Assembly: GCA_024655965.1 (NCBI GenBank)
Contig: JANLFL010000001.1
Location: 154,120 to 218,119 of the forward strand
Reading direction: 5' to 3'
DNA: 64,000 nt
Origin: Caldisericota bacterium
Lineage (GTDB): Bacteria > Caldisericota > JANLFM01
Position numbers and translations under genes: made by a program. The notes under the pieces are model-generated. The model was not told the origin of the DNA, searched no databases, and saw only the letters and a program-made list of their open reading frames with translations. Shown piece after piece: positions 53,635-62,084 of the stretch (the first letter of the stretch is position 1; the number at the start of each line of letters is the position of its first letter).

Positions 53635-54753
53635 ATGAATAAAAGCATGGAAAAGGAAATTGTTACCTCCAAAGAAAATAAAAACCCCACCCTGGCGGAG
53701 ATAAAACTCCTCCTGGAGAAGGGTAAGAAGCAGGGTTCCTTAAGCTACAGGGAAATTATGGATACCCTGCAAGAAATCCCTTTGTCCGCGGAGGAGATCG
53801 ACGAAATGTACCAGGCCCTGGACGAGCTTGGGGTCAGGGTACTCGACGAACAAGCCCAGGCCCTTGCCCAGGAGCCGGTAGTTTCCGAGGAGGAGCTCAA
53901 GGACGAATACTTGCTTGCCGGGGTGGACATCGACGATCCCGTGCGGCTTTACCTGAAGGAGATCGGAAAGGTCCCACTCCTTACCCAGGAGGAAGAAGTA
54001 GAACTGGCAAAAAGGATAGAAGCGGGCGAGGAGGAAGCAAAGAAGAAATTAATCCAGGCAAACCTTCGTCTGGTTGTCTCCATAGCCAAAAAATACGTGG
54101 GAAGAGGCCTGCTCTTCCTTGACCTGATTCAGGAAGGAAACCTTGGTTTAATCAGGGCTGCAGAGAAATTCGACTACCACCGTGGGTTTAAATTCTCCAC
54201 CTACGCCACCTGGTGGATCAGGCAGGCGATTACCAGAGCCCTGGCTGACCAGGCCAGGACAATCCGGGTTCCGGTCCACATGGTGGAAACAATTAACAAG
54301 CTGGTGAAGACCACAAGGGCCCTCGTCCAGAAATTCGGCAGGGAACCCACGGAGGAGGAGATAGCTAAGGAGATGGAGATTCCCGTGGAAAAGGTACGGG
54401 AGATCCTGAAGGCTGCGCAAGAGCCGGTCTCCCTGGAAGTACCCATCGGTGAAGAGGAGGATTCACACCTGGGGGATTTCGTGGAGGACAAAAAGATCGT
54501 TGCCCCTTCGGAGGCAGCCTTCCAGAGTTTGCTTCACGACCAGGTGCGGGAGATTTTAAGCTCCCTTTCCTACCGGGAGCAGAAGGTGCTCAGCCTTCGT
54601 TTCGGCCTTGAGGACGGTCATCCCAGAACCCTCGAGGAGGTGGGTAAGTTTTTCGGGGTAACCCGGGAAAGAATCCGCCAAATCGAAGCCAAAGCCTTAA
54701 GGAAACTGAAACACCCATCCCGCTCCCGGAAGTTAAAGGACTTCCTGGAGTAA
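53635..54753 (+). CDS. rpoD: Primary RNA polymerase sigma factor RpoD
   Basis: A 372-residue group 1 sigma factor: sigma-1.1 region, region 1.2 [17 protein letters not shown], region 2 [20 protein letters not shown] and [17 protein letters not shown], region 3 and region 4.2 [20 protein letters not shown]. It recognises the TTGACA/TATAAT-type promoters seen in this window. It starts 2 nt after dnaG; ATG at 53647 is an alternative start. Confidence 0.98.
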   Translation: MNKSMEKEIVTSKENKNPTLAEIKLLLEKGKKQGSLSYREIMDTLQEIPLSAEEIDEMYQALDELGVRVLDEQAQALAQEPVVSEEELKDEYLLAGVDIDDPVRLYLKEIGKVPLLTQEEEVELAKRIEAGEEEAKKKLIQANLRLVVSIAKKYVGRGLLFLDLIQEGNLGLIRAAEKFDYHRGFKFSTYATWWIRQAITRALADQARTIRVPVHMVETINKLVKTTRALVQKFGREPTEEEIAKEMEIPVEKVREILKAAQEPVSLEVPIGEEEDSHLGDFVEDKKIVAPSEAAFQSLLHDQVREILSSLSYREQKVLSLRFGLEDGHPRTLEEVGKFFGVTRERIRQIEAKALRKLKHPSRSRKLKDFLE

Positions 54754-54765
54754 CCTCCCATTAAT

Positions 54766-55584
54766 ATGGCCCTGGTTTTTCGGGAAATCAGGGTTAAATC
54801 GATCCTCAATCCCTCTCAAATCGAAGGAATCGATTACGCCATAAACCCCTACCTCGGATGTCTCCATGGCTGCCTTTACTGTTATGCTGATTTTATGAGG
54901 AAGTTCTCCGGACACAAGGAGCCATGGGGGGACTTTGTGGATATAAAAACCAACTCCCCGGATCTGTTAATTAAGGAGATCAAGAGAAAAAACCCGGGGG
55001 AAGTTTCCCTGTCCACGGTCACCGACCCCTACCAGCCGGTTGAGAGGAGATACCTTTTAACCCGGAGGCTACTTGAAATCCTCGCTGGTTCACCTTTTTC
55101 CGTTTCCCTCCTTACCAAATCAAGCCTCATCCTCAGGGATATTGAGGTCTTTCGCAAAATAAAAAACATCACAATAGGCTTCAGCATCCCCATAGCGTCG
55201 GACAAAATAAGCTCCCTTTTGGAGAAAAGGACCTCCTCGCCCAGCGAAAGGTTCAAGGCATTAAAAATTTTATCCGAGGAAGGCTTCTCCACCTGGGTGT
55301 TTGTCGCCCCTACCCTCCCCTATTTTTCCGACTCCCCTGAAAATCTGGAGCAATTACTTTTTCAGTCAAAAATCTCCGGCGCTCACCGCGTGCTTTTCGA
55401 CACTTTTCAAGCCTATCCAAGAGTCTGGGGAAAGATCAAGGGCTTCCTTTCCAGGGAATTTCCCAGGCTTGTGCCCCTCTATGAGGAATACAGACAATTC
55501 AAAGAGGAATTTAAGGAAGAATTGAAATTAAAGGCCCAGGAATTGGGAAAAAAGGTGGGGATCGAGGTCCAGCTCGCTTTTTAA
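54766..55584 (+). CDS. SPL-family radical SAM protein
   Basis: A 272-residue radical SAM protein with CLHGCLYCYA (CxxxCxxC) and a TVTDPYQPVERRY motif, the pattern of the spore photoproduct lyase-like/Rv2578c family. The specific reaction is unknown for most of these proteins; the cysteine used by true photoproduct lyase cannot be placed confidently. The gene is 12 nt after rpoD and probably shares its transcript. Confidence 0.8.
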   Translation: MALVFREIRVKSILNPSQIEGIDYAINPYLGCLHGCLYCYADFMRKFSGHKEPWGDFVDIKTNSPDLLIKEIKRKNPGEVSLSTVTDPYQPVERRYLLTRRLLEILAGSPFSVSLLTKSSLILRDIEVFRKIKNITIGFSIPIASDKISSLLEKRTSSPSERFKALKILSEEGFSTWVFVAPTLPYFSDSPENLEQLLFQSKISGAHRVLFDTFQAYPRVWGKIKGFLSREFPRLVPLYEEYRQFKEEFKEELKLKAQELGKKVGIEVQLAF

Positions 55585-55598
55585 CCCCCCTCTTTCAA

Positions 55599-55626
55599 TT
55601 GACGAAGGGGGAATTTGTGCTAAAAT
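55599..55626 (+). promoter_or_regulatory. Promoter of tRNA-Asn
   Basis: TTGACG (55599-55604), 16-bp spacer and TAAAAT (55621-55626), placing the start about 6 nt before the tRNA. A C5/G5 hairpin with the loop across the -35 box (about 55584-55610) may also end the upstream transcript. Confidence 0.65.
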
Positions 55627-55638
55627 TTCCTAAATTGC

Positions 55639-55714
55639 TGCCTGGTAGCTCAATTGGCAGAGCAGCTGGCTGTTAACCAGCGGGTTGCAGGTTCGAGTCC
55701 TGCCCAGGCAGCCA
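55639..55714 (+). tRNA. tRNA-Asn (anticodon GTT)
   Basis: The cloverleaf is complete: acceptor TGCCTGG/CCAGGCA, anticodon stem GCTGG/CCAGC with loop CTGTTAA (anticodon GTT), T stem GCAGG/CCTGC with loop TTCGAGT, discriminator G and an encoded CCA. Confidence 0.96.
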
Positions 55715-55745
55715 ATGTTTTAACCGCTTGAATCAACCCGAATTT

Positions 55746-56804
55746 TTAAGCCCCCCTGGCCATCCTGTTCTTTAATTCTTTTATAACCTCCACCGGCGTG
55801 GGGTCCACCCCTCGAGCGAGTGCAAGGTACCAGCTGAGGAAATCCCCAAAATAAAGGAGGGAGAAAAGCCGTGCAAGGCGGGATTTTCCCTGGCTATGAA
55901 TTTCCGCGCATCCCGAAATTTGGGGCTGGATGATCTCCGTTGTGAATCTTATCCTAAGTGAAATCCTTGGATGCTCCTCAAGGTCCCTCAAGGTGATCAA
56001 ATAAATATCCCTTTTCTGGAAAGAGAGGGCGACAAGGGTGTTGTGATCCAGTTCCGGGTAGGAATCCACGAGAGCGGGGAGCTTGCTATTCTCGTTCAGT
56101 TGCGCTTTCCATCTCAAAGCCGCGGAGTTGGTGATCCCGGGGGAGGAAAAAATCACGATTTCCTTATCCAGAGCCTGGAGGGCAAGTTTTTTTGCGGGGT
56201 TCTCTTCCACGGGCGTTTTCGGGGAAAAAACCTCTTTTAAATTCTCCAGGAGGGAAAAGGTCTCTTCCCACATTGGATTAAGGTCGCCAAAAAAACCAAG
56301 ATTTTCAAGATAAGAAAGCGATGCCCCGAAAAGAAAACCAAGGGCGGCTCTCGGCTGAAAACCGGCAGGAATCCTGAGGAGAGGGAAGCCCTTTTCCTGG
56401 GAAATGGAGGAGAGCCTTCCCCCCGAGGTGACAGCGACAACCTGCCCTCCCCTTTCCAGAGCGAGACTGCAGGATTCCAGGGTTTCCTCGGTATCTCCGG
56501 AATAACTCACTGCGAAAAAGAGGGTATCCTTCCCCAGGAAGGAGGGGATTTTGTAATCTCGAATGACCCAAATTGGGAAGGGAACCGCATCCCCAAACAA
56601 GGAGGAAATTAACTCCCCGGCGATCCCTGAACCCCCCATGCCAAGAAAGGCAATGCTGGAAACTGGCCCTTTCAAGGAAGTGGCCCCTCCCCTGCTCCCG
56701 ATCTCCCTTCCTTTCCGGAGCATCTCCGGAAGTTCCTCGATGACTCTTCCCATATCCTGGGAATCAACGGAATACTGGAATTGGTCCTCTAAGTTTTTTT
56801 CCAT
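55746..56804 (-). CDS. Bifunctional phosphoglucose/phosphomannose isomerase
   Basis: A 352-residue SIS-domain sugar isomerase interconverting fructose 6-phosphate with glucose 6-phosphate and mannose 6-phosphate. Seen: AFLGMGGSGIAGEL, the SIS motif VSYSGDTEETL, VTSGGRL, and a second lobe with LNENSKLPAL, SYPELDHNTLV. The length and motifs match the archaeal-type Pgi/Pmi rather than classical Pgi. ATG at 56804 is chosen over the GTG at 56822 because AAGGAG lies 7 nt before it. It is convergent with the tRNA-Asn region and divergent from the TPR gene. Confidence 0.9.
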   Translation of the reverse strand: MEKNLEDQFQYSVDSQDMGRVIEELPEMLRKGREIGSRGGATSLKGPVSSIAFLGMGGSGIAGELISSLFGDAVPFPIWVIRDYKIPSFLGKDTLFFAVSYSGDTEETLESCSLALERGGQVVAVTSGGRLSSISQEKGFPLLRIPAGFQPRAALGFLFGASLSYLENLGFFGDLNPMWEETFSLLENLKEVFSPKTPVEENPAKKLALQALDKEIVIFSSPGITNSAALRWKAQLNENSKLPALVDSYPELDHNTLVALSFQKRDIYLITLRDLEEHPRISLRIRFTTEIIQPQISGCAEIHSQGKSRLARLFSLLYFGDFLSWYLALARGVDPTPVEVIKELKNRMARGA

Positions 56805-56941
56805 TTCAGGCTCCTTTTTCACCGCTCCTTAAAAATTACCATAACCCTCTTTTAATGGAAAACAGGAGATCCTCCCCTCGAAAGTAGGCCAATTTGATAA
56901 TGTGATAGAATTGGAGGAAATATTCAGGGGAAAGTCTGAAG

Positions 56942-57703
56942 ATGGAAGAAGAGGAACTCTTAAAAAAGGGTGTAAAACTTTACATGATGGGGCGCTTCAA
57001 GGAAGCGGAGAAGCTGTTGCGCCTTTCCATGCGCACAGATCCGGATAGCTCTGGTTCCCTAATCTGTCTGGATTATTTGATCAGGACCCTGATCGCCCAG
57101 GGAAAGCTGGGAATGGCGGAAAGAGCAGCGAGAAAGCTCGTAAAGGAATCCGGTCCCCTGATCGAGACCCGGTGGATCCTCGGGGAGGTCCTTTTCTTAA
57201 GGTCGAAGTTTGAGGAAGCCTATCAGGTTTTTGAAGATGTAATCAGGGAGGATCCCGATTTCGGCCAGGGGGGAATTCTGGAGCGAATTGACTTCCATTT
57301 GAAGCTCAAAAAAGAAGGAAAAAAGTTCAAGCCCAACCCCGAAAACCAGAAAGAAGCCTTCTTCCACTTTCTTCAATTCCAGGGATATGTGGCGTTAAAG
57401 ATTTTCCTGGAAGCGGAATTCGCAATTCGCCAGGCCCTGGAGCTCGACCCTGACAATCCCACCTACCATTTCGAGCTTGCCAACTTCCTTAAAGTGAAAC
57501 CGAAGTTCTGTCCCAATTGCGGGGAGCCAGTTCACCCTGGCTGGAGAAAGTGCACAGTCTGCGGCTTCAGTTTATCCTATCGAGAACCAAAAGTCTTCCA
57601 GTATTGCCCCTTCTGCGGAGGTATTGTCGACCCTCTCTGGAACAGCTGTCCCTATTGCGGCAGGGACCCATCCCAGCAAGCTCTCTGGAACGAGGAAGAA
57701 TAA
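56942..57703 (+). CDS. TPR protein with C-terminal zinc ribbons
   Basis: A 253-residue cytoplasmic protein. Residues 1-180 are tetratricopeptide-like helical repeats (GVKLYMMGRFKEAEKLL, LGEVLFLRSKFEEAYQVFEDV, AEFAIRQALELDPDNPTYHFEL). The end carries two double-CxxC zinc ribbons (FCPNCGEPV, KCTVCGFSL, YCPFCGGIV, SCPYCGRDP). Such proteins are scaffolds; the partner is unknown. It is followed by the hairpin at 57741-57768 and then by the LiaF-like gene. Confidence 0.75.
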   Translation: MEEEELLKKGVKLYMMGRFKEAEKLLRLSMRTDPDSSGSLICLDYLIRTLIAQGKLGMAERAARKLVKESGPLIETRWILGEVLFLRSKFEEAYQVFEDVIREDPDFGQGGILERIDFHLKLKKEGKKFKPNPENQKEAFFHFLQFQGYVALKIFLEAEFAIRQALELDPDNPTYHFELANFLKVKPKFCPNCGEPVHPGWRKCTVCGFSLSYREPKVFQYCPFCGGIVDPLWNSCPYCGRDPSQQALWNEEE

Positions 57704-57740
57704 ATCCCTCCTTAACGGGAAAACTCCCCTCAAGGGATGA

Positions 57741-57768
57741 AACTCCCCAATTTTCCAATTGGGGAGTT
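57741..57768. terminator. Perfect 12-bp inverted repeat between genes
   Basis: AACTCCCCAATT (57741-57752) and AATTGGGGAGTT (57757-57768) flank a TTCC loop. It lies 37 nt after the TPR gene stop. No T-tract follows on the plus strand, so it may be a weak terminator, an mRNA-stabilising hairpin or a protein site. Confidence 0.45.
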
Positions 57769-57813
57769 GAAAATTCCCGGGTAAAATAAGGAAAAATTGG
57801 AAAGGAGACATTT

Positions 57814-58944
57814 TTGAACCAGGATTTCAAGGATTTTCAGGAAGTTCCTCAAAGCCCCCCGAAACCCCCAGATGAAAGAAAGAGTGGGCGCCGTCCGGAT
57901 TACGTCCTTCCTTTGATTCTGATCGCCTTGGGGGTCATTTTCCTCATTTCGGAATTTGGGGTTTCCATTAACTGGTCGATCATCTGGCCCATCTTTCTAA
58001 TTTTGATCGGCGTGGGAATGATCATTTCCCGCAGGGTATCGGGGTTATGGGTTGGCCTTGTAATTTTCTTCCTTATATTGGCAGCTCTTTTCACCTTCGT
58101 CTTGGCACCCGCCTTTTCCCTGCGGTTGGGAGAGACGGTCTCCTACGCGGACGGTCCTCCAGATCCCAGCCTGTTTCAGGGGGCGAAAAGGATCAATTTC
58201 AATTACAGCGCCCCTCTGGGGAAAATCGAAATCAAACCAAACAGCTTGCTCCCCAGAGACACTTTCCAGCTACAAACCACGACGAACATCCAAGACCTTC
58301 CCCGCCCCTCGATTTCCCGTGCAGGGGATGCGGTTTCCATCGAATGCTCTTTCCCCACTCAAGGAGTCTGGTTTGCCTTCCCCTGGCTTCCCAATCTTCA
58401 GAGTGCCAGGTTGGAAAGAAGCTTCTCCCTCAATTCCTCGCTTCCCTTAAATTTGAAGTTAAGCATGACCTCGGGAAGCGGGGACTTGAACACTGAGGGA
58501 ATTCCCATTGAGGAAGCAAGGATTAAATTTACTTCCGGAGCCCTTCTCTGGGATGCGGGAAAAATTTCCTCTTCCTTATCTCCCCAAATTTCCTTTGATT
58601 TTACGAGCGGCACCGCAAACGTCCTGAATCTGGGGAGCACGAATTTCAGCTCCCTGGATATTAATTTCACGAGCGGCCAGGGGACATTCGATCTTTCAGG
58701 TTTTGGCGGAGGGTCACATTCCGTTAGCGTTAAGCTCACCTCTGGGAGTGTTGACCTCATCATGCCCCGAACCGCGGGCTACAGGATTCAGGTGGAAAAA
58801 ACAACCGGTTCAGTGAACCTGGATGGCAGGGCTTTGCAAAGCGGCGACCTCTTAGAGAATGACGCTTTCAGCACAGCCCCCTCAAAGCTGGACATTTCGC
58901 TGCGGTTGACCACCGGGACGATCAACATCCGCTTTACAGATTGA
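57814..58944 (+). CDS. LiaF/toastrack-type membrane protein
   Basis: A 376-residue protein. After a proline-rich start there are membrane helices (about 30-110: YVLPLILIALGVIFLI, IIWPIFLILIGVGMII, LVIFFLILAALFTFVLAPAF) of the LiaI-LiaF type. The rest is a long beta-helix-like domain (DUF4097/toastrack) with repeated phrases FTSGALLWDAGK, FTSGTANVLNL, FTSGQGTFDLSG, LTSGSVDLIMP. In Bacillus LiaF inhibits a cell-envelope stress two-component system; the function here is inferred only from architecture. TTG start with GGAG 7 nt upstream. Confidence 0.78.
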   Translation: MNQDFKDFQEVPQSPPKPPDERKSGRRPDYVLPLILIALGVIFLISEFGVSINWSIIWPIFLILIGVGMIISRRVSGLWVGLVIFFLILAALFTFVLAPAFSLRLGETVSYADGPPDPSLFQGAKRINFNYSAPLGKIEIKPNSLLPRDTFQLQTTTNIQDLPRPSISRAGDAVSIECSFPTQGVWFAFPWLPNLQSARLERSFSLNSSLPLNLKLSMTSGSGDLNTEGIPIEEARIKFTSGALLWDAGKISSSLSPQISFDFTSGTANVLNLGSTNFSSLDINFTSGQGTFDLSGFGGGSHSVSVKLTSGSVDLIMPRTAGYRIQVEKTTGSVNLDGRALQSGDLLENDAFSTAPSKLDISLRLTTGTINIRFTD

Positions 58945-59000
58945 AGGAAGAACCCGGGATAACTTTTTCCCCCTTTTTTGGTAAAATATAAAAATTAACC

Positions 59001-59072
59001 GGGCCCATAGCTCAAGGGTAGAGCGGCCGGCTCATAACCGGTTGGTTCCTGGTTCGAATCCGGGTGGGCCCA
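59001..59072 (+). tRNA. tRNA with CAT anticodon (Ile2 or elongator Met)
   Basis: Acceptor GGGCCCA/TGGGCCC, D stem GCTC/GAGC, anticodon stem GCCGG/CCGGT with loop CTCATAA (anticodon CAT), T stem CCTGG/CCGGG with loop TTCGAAT, discriminator A. The 3' CCA is not encoded (CAA follows). C4:G69 and C5:G68 in the acceptor, and the GGCTCATAACC anticodon arm, resemble tRNA-Ile2, whose C34 becomes lysidine by TilS; elongator Met is the alternative. It does not have the three G:C pairs of an initiator. Confidence 0.85.
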
Positions 59073-59084
59073 CAAAAGGGGCAT

Positions 59085-59786
59085 ATGGAGGAGTTAGACC
59101 TTCTTTTTCAGCTTCAATGCCTGGACTTAACGCTGGAGGCGAACGAGAAAAAACTCCGGGAAATCAACTCTCCGCCCCCTTCAGCAAAGATCGCTTCAGA
59201 AAAACTCTCCGAGTTCCAGTCAAAAGAAAAGGAATTCAAGGAACTGAAAAGGGAAATAAAAGACCGGGAGCTGGAGATCGAATCAATTTCCCAGAAAGTC
59301 AAAAAGCTAAAAACCGAACTCTACTCCGGAAAGAGTGGGGTCAAGGAACTTATGGACAAGCAAGCCGAACTCGAAGCCCTGGCCAAGAACCAGAAAAAGA
59401 TGGAGGACATCCTTCTGGAATTGCTGGAAAAGGCGGAGGTCCTGGAAATTGAAACCCAAAAGGCCAAACAGGAACTCGACCTGGCGGAGAAGGAGAGGGA
59501 CGCTGACCTCATATTAAAAGCGAAGGAAAAGGAGGAGGTCGAGCGGGAAATTGAAAAACTCAAAGGGGAGAGGGAAGAAAAGGTTAGGCTCCTACCCTCC
59601 GACCTCTTGAACACCTACGAAAGGCTCCGCCGCACTATGATGGGGAAAGCGGTGGTCGAGGTGAAAAAGGACAAGTGCGGGGGCTGTCAAATCCAAATCG
59701 CCAACCGGAAGCTCTCGGAGATTAAAAAGCGGAATTCCATCATCACCTGCGAAAACTGCGGAAGAATTCTCTACTGGAAGGAGTAA
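59085..59786 (+). CDS. Coiled-coil protein with C4-type zinc ribbon
   Basis: A 233-residue protein. Residues 1-175 form a long charged coiled coil (LREINSPPPSAKIASEKLSE, KEFKELKREIKDRELEIE, ERDADLILKAKEKEEVEREI). The C-terminus is a C4 zinc ribbon (KDKCGGCQIQIA ... ITCENCGRILYW). The family is widespread and often annotated as a nucleic-acid-binding zinc ribbon protein; its role is not settled. ATG at 59085 with AAGGGG 5 nt ahead gives the normal start. It lies 12 nt after the tRNA. Confidence 0.82.
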   Translation: MEELDLLFQLQCLDLTLEANEKKLREINSPPPSAKIASEKLSEFQSKEKEFKELKREIKDRELEIESISQKVKKLKTELYSGKSGVKELMDKQAELEALAKNQKKMEDILLELLEKAEVLEIETQKAKQELDLAEKERDADLILKAKEKEEVEREIEKLKGEREEKVRLLPSDLLNTYERLRRTMMGKAVVEVKKDKCGGCQIQIANRKLSEIKKRNSIITCENCGRILYWKE

Positions 59787-59791
59787 ACAGG

Positions 59792-61060
59792 GTGGGAAAA
59801 CCCAGCATCTTCACGGTGGTCAGAAGACGAAATCCCTTTCTTTTATGGATTGGTCAACTGGTCTCAACCCTGGGGGACAATTTCGAATACATTGCTTTGA
59901 TGGCCCTGGCCTACCATTTGTCCGGATCAACACTTGTCATGGGCGGAGTTATGGTTGCCTACATGGTGCCGAACCTCATATTCTCCATTTTTTCAAGCGT
60001 GATGGTCGATCGCTGGGACCGCCGAATGACGATGTTCCTATCGGACATCCTGCGGGGGGTAATCATTCTCATTCCCCCCATTTTGTTGCTTGTGGGAAAA
60101 ATTCAGGTCTGGCACCTGTACCTTTACTCCGTCCTTTTCGGCTCCGTCACGCCCTTTTTTAACAACGCTAATTCCGCCCTCCTGCCAAACCTGGTGAGAA
60201 AAGAAGAGTACATGGCGATGAATTCCCTGATGCAAACCTCCATCCAACTTGCGGGAATCCTCGGGCTTGCACTTGGCGGTGCCGCAGTGGCTTTCCTGGG
60301 GTATGCCAACGCCTATTTCTTCGATTCTTTAACTTTCTTCTTCTCGGCGGTGACGATCTTCCTCCTTAAAATAGCCAGGACCGAGCGAGCCCGCCCACCG
60401 GAAAAATTTCAAATTTCCCAATTCCTCAAATCCTGGTTCCGTGATTTTAAGGAAGGGGTCCTGTTCTTCAAAGTAGAGAGGTCCCTTTTATGGCTCCTCC
60501 TAATCGCCTCCATGGTGAATTTTGCTTTCGGGCCCATCTCCATCCTTCTCCTCCCCTTCGTGGAGGGTTTTCTGGGACAAACCGTTAAGGAGTTCGGGTG
60601 GATTATGTCCTCAGTCAGCTTGGGGACATTCCTGGGGGCAATTTTCATGGGTTCTCTGGGAATAATAAGGAACAGGAGGAGCTGGATCCTCTTCGCGGTG
60701 GGAGCCCTTGCGGTGATGACCATGTGCCTTCCCGTTTCCAGGTTCTATCCCCTGGCCATGTTGCTTCTTTTCGGGATAGGCTTCTCACTTCCCATGGCCA
60801 ACATTCCCATCGCCACAGTCTTCCAGGAGAAGGTTCCCGACAACTTAAGGGGAAGGGTCTTTGGGGTGAGGGGCTTTCTCGCCCAGAGCCTCACTCCAGT
60901 ATCCACCGCGCTGGGGGGAATGGTCGCGGATTTAATCGGAGTTCGGCTAACGATTTTCTTCTGCGGTGTCCTGGCCCTTTTAGTTCTCATCCCCAGTATT
61001 TTCATCCCCCACCTCTATGGTTTAAACTTACAAGCAAAAGTTGAAGGGAGGACAGAATGA
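59792..61060 (+). CDS. MFS transporter (EntS-like drug/siderophore exporter group)
   Basis: A 422-residue protein with 12 predicted membrane helices. It opens with RNPFLLWIGQLVSTLGDNFEYIA, carries the loop 2-3 motif MVDRWDRRMTMFLSDILRG (Major Facilitator motif A variant) and PDNLRGRVFGVRGFLAQSL. This matches the MFS_3/enterobactin-exporter-like group; the cargo is unknown. GTG start 5 nt after the zinc-ribbon gene; the stop overlaps lgt as ATGA. Confidence 0.85.
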   Translation: MGKPSIFTVVRRRNPFLLWIGQLVSTLGDNFEYIALMALAYHLSGSTLVMGGVMVAYMVPNLIFSIFSSVMVDRWDRRMTMFLSDILRGVIILIPPILLLVGKIQVWHLYLYSVLFGSVTPFFNNANSALLPNLVRKEEYMAMNSLMQTSIQLAGILGLALGGAAVAFLGYANAYFFDSLTFFFSAVTIFLLKIARTERARPPEKFQISQFLKSWFRDFKEGVLFFKVERSLLWLLLIASMVNFAFGPISILLLPFVEGFLGQTVKEFGWIMSSVSLGTFLGAIFMGSLGIIRNRRSWILFAVGALAVMTMCLPVSRFYPLAMLLLFGIGFSLPMANIPIATVFQEKVPDNLRGRVFGVRGFLAQSLTPVSTALGGMVADLIGVRLTIFFCGVLALLVLIPSIFIPHLYGLNLQAKVEGRTE

Positions 61061-62073
61061 ACAAAAAAGCTCTGCGCTGGATTATTTTCGCACTGATTGT
61101 TTTAGGGATCTCGGTTGCCTTATTTTTTGTCCTCAGACCATACTTCGCGGGTGAGAAGATCGTCCACCCGGAAGTTTTCCGCATTGGCAACTTCTCCATC
61201 CGGTGGTACGGCCTCCTCATTGCCCTGAGTTTCATCCCTGGAATTTATGTCGCTTACAAAATGGCTTTAAATTGGTCAATCAACCCAGACCACGTCTTCA
61301 ATCTGGCGATCATATGCGCACCATTGGGGTTGATCTTTGCCCGCCTCTTTTACTGCGCTTTAAATCTACCTTATTACAGCAAGTATCCTGCCCAGATACT
61401 TTACCTCTGGCAAGGTGGCCTCTCCATTTATGGGGTGATCTTCGGAGGGATTCTGGGGGTCCTGATCTACTCCCTGGTTGGAAAAGTGAACTTCCTGAGA
61501 CTGATGGACCTCGGTGCAGTGCCCTTGCTTCTGGGTCAGGCGATAGGTAGATGGGGGAACTTTTTCAACCAGGAGCTTTTCGGATACCCAACTGATTTGC
61601 CCTGGAAGATGTACATTTCCCCGGAGTACCGCCCCCAGAAATACATGGCATATAACTACTTTCATCCCACATTCCTCTACGAATCAATCTACAATTTCAT
61701 CCTCTTCGGGGTCCTTTACTCAATCTCCAAAAAGAAGGACTTAAAACCCGGGGTGATCGTCTCCCTCTATTTCATCGGATACGGAACTTTCCGCTTCTTC
61801 CTGGAGTTCGTGCGGATTGAGCCAGCAGCAGTCTGGTTTTTTAGCTGGGGACAGGTGGCAAGCCTCGCCGCTGTCCTTATCGGCTCCCTGATGTTGTTTT
61901 TCATCACCCGGTCGAAGCCCGTTCAGGCGGAACTTCAAGCGGCCTCTAACCAGGGAGCAGAATCTATCTCAGAGCCCCAGGAGGCTCCCTCTGATGAAAA
62001 AACTCCCCAGCAAGGGGCTTCCGCTGAGGAGAAAAATTCCGGGGAGATCCCTCAACAAGAAGGGAATAAATAG
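61057..62073 (+). CDS. lgt: Prolipoprotein diacylglyceryl transferase
   Basis: A 338-residue membrane enzyme that transfers diacylglycerol to the lipobox cysteine, the first step in making lipoproteins such as the comEA product and the 18039-18488 protein. Motifs: IRWYGLLIALSF, ARLFYCALN, QGGLSIYGVIFGG, GQAIGRWGNFFNQELFG, and HPTFLYES. It has an extra N-terminal membrane segment (about 8-28) and a ~50-residue acidic Gln/Glu/Ser-rich cytoplasmic tail not usual for the family. Confidence 0.95.
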   Translation: MNKKALRWIIFALIVLGISVALFFVLRPYFAGEKIVHPEVFRIGNFSIRWYGLLIALSFIPGIYVAYKMALNWSINPDHVFNLAIICAPLGLIFARLFYCALNLPYYSKYPAQILYLWQGGLSIYGVIFGGILGVLIYSLVGKVNFLRLMDLGAVPLLLGQAIGRWGNFFNQELFGYPTDLPWKMYISPEYRPQKYMAYNYFHPTFLYESIYNFILFGVLYSISKKKDLKPGVIVSLYFIGYGTFRFFLEFVRIEPAAVWFFSWGQVASLAAVLIGSLMLFFITRSKPVQAELQAASNQGAESISEPQEAPSDEKTPQQGASAEEKNSGEIPQQEGNK

Positions 62074-62084
62074 CAGGAATAGCC

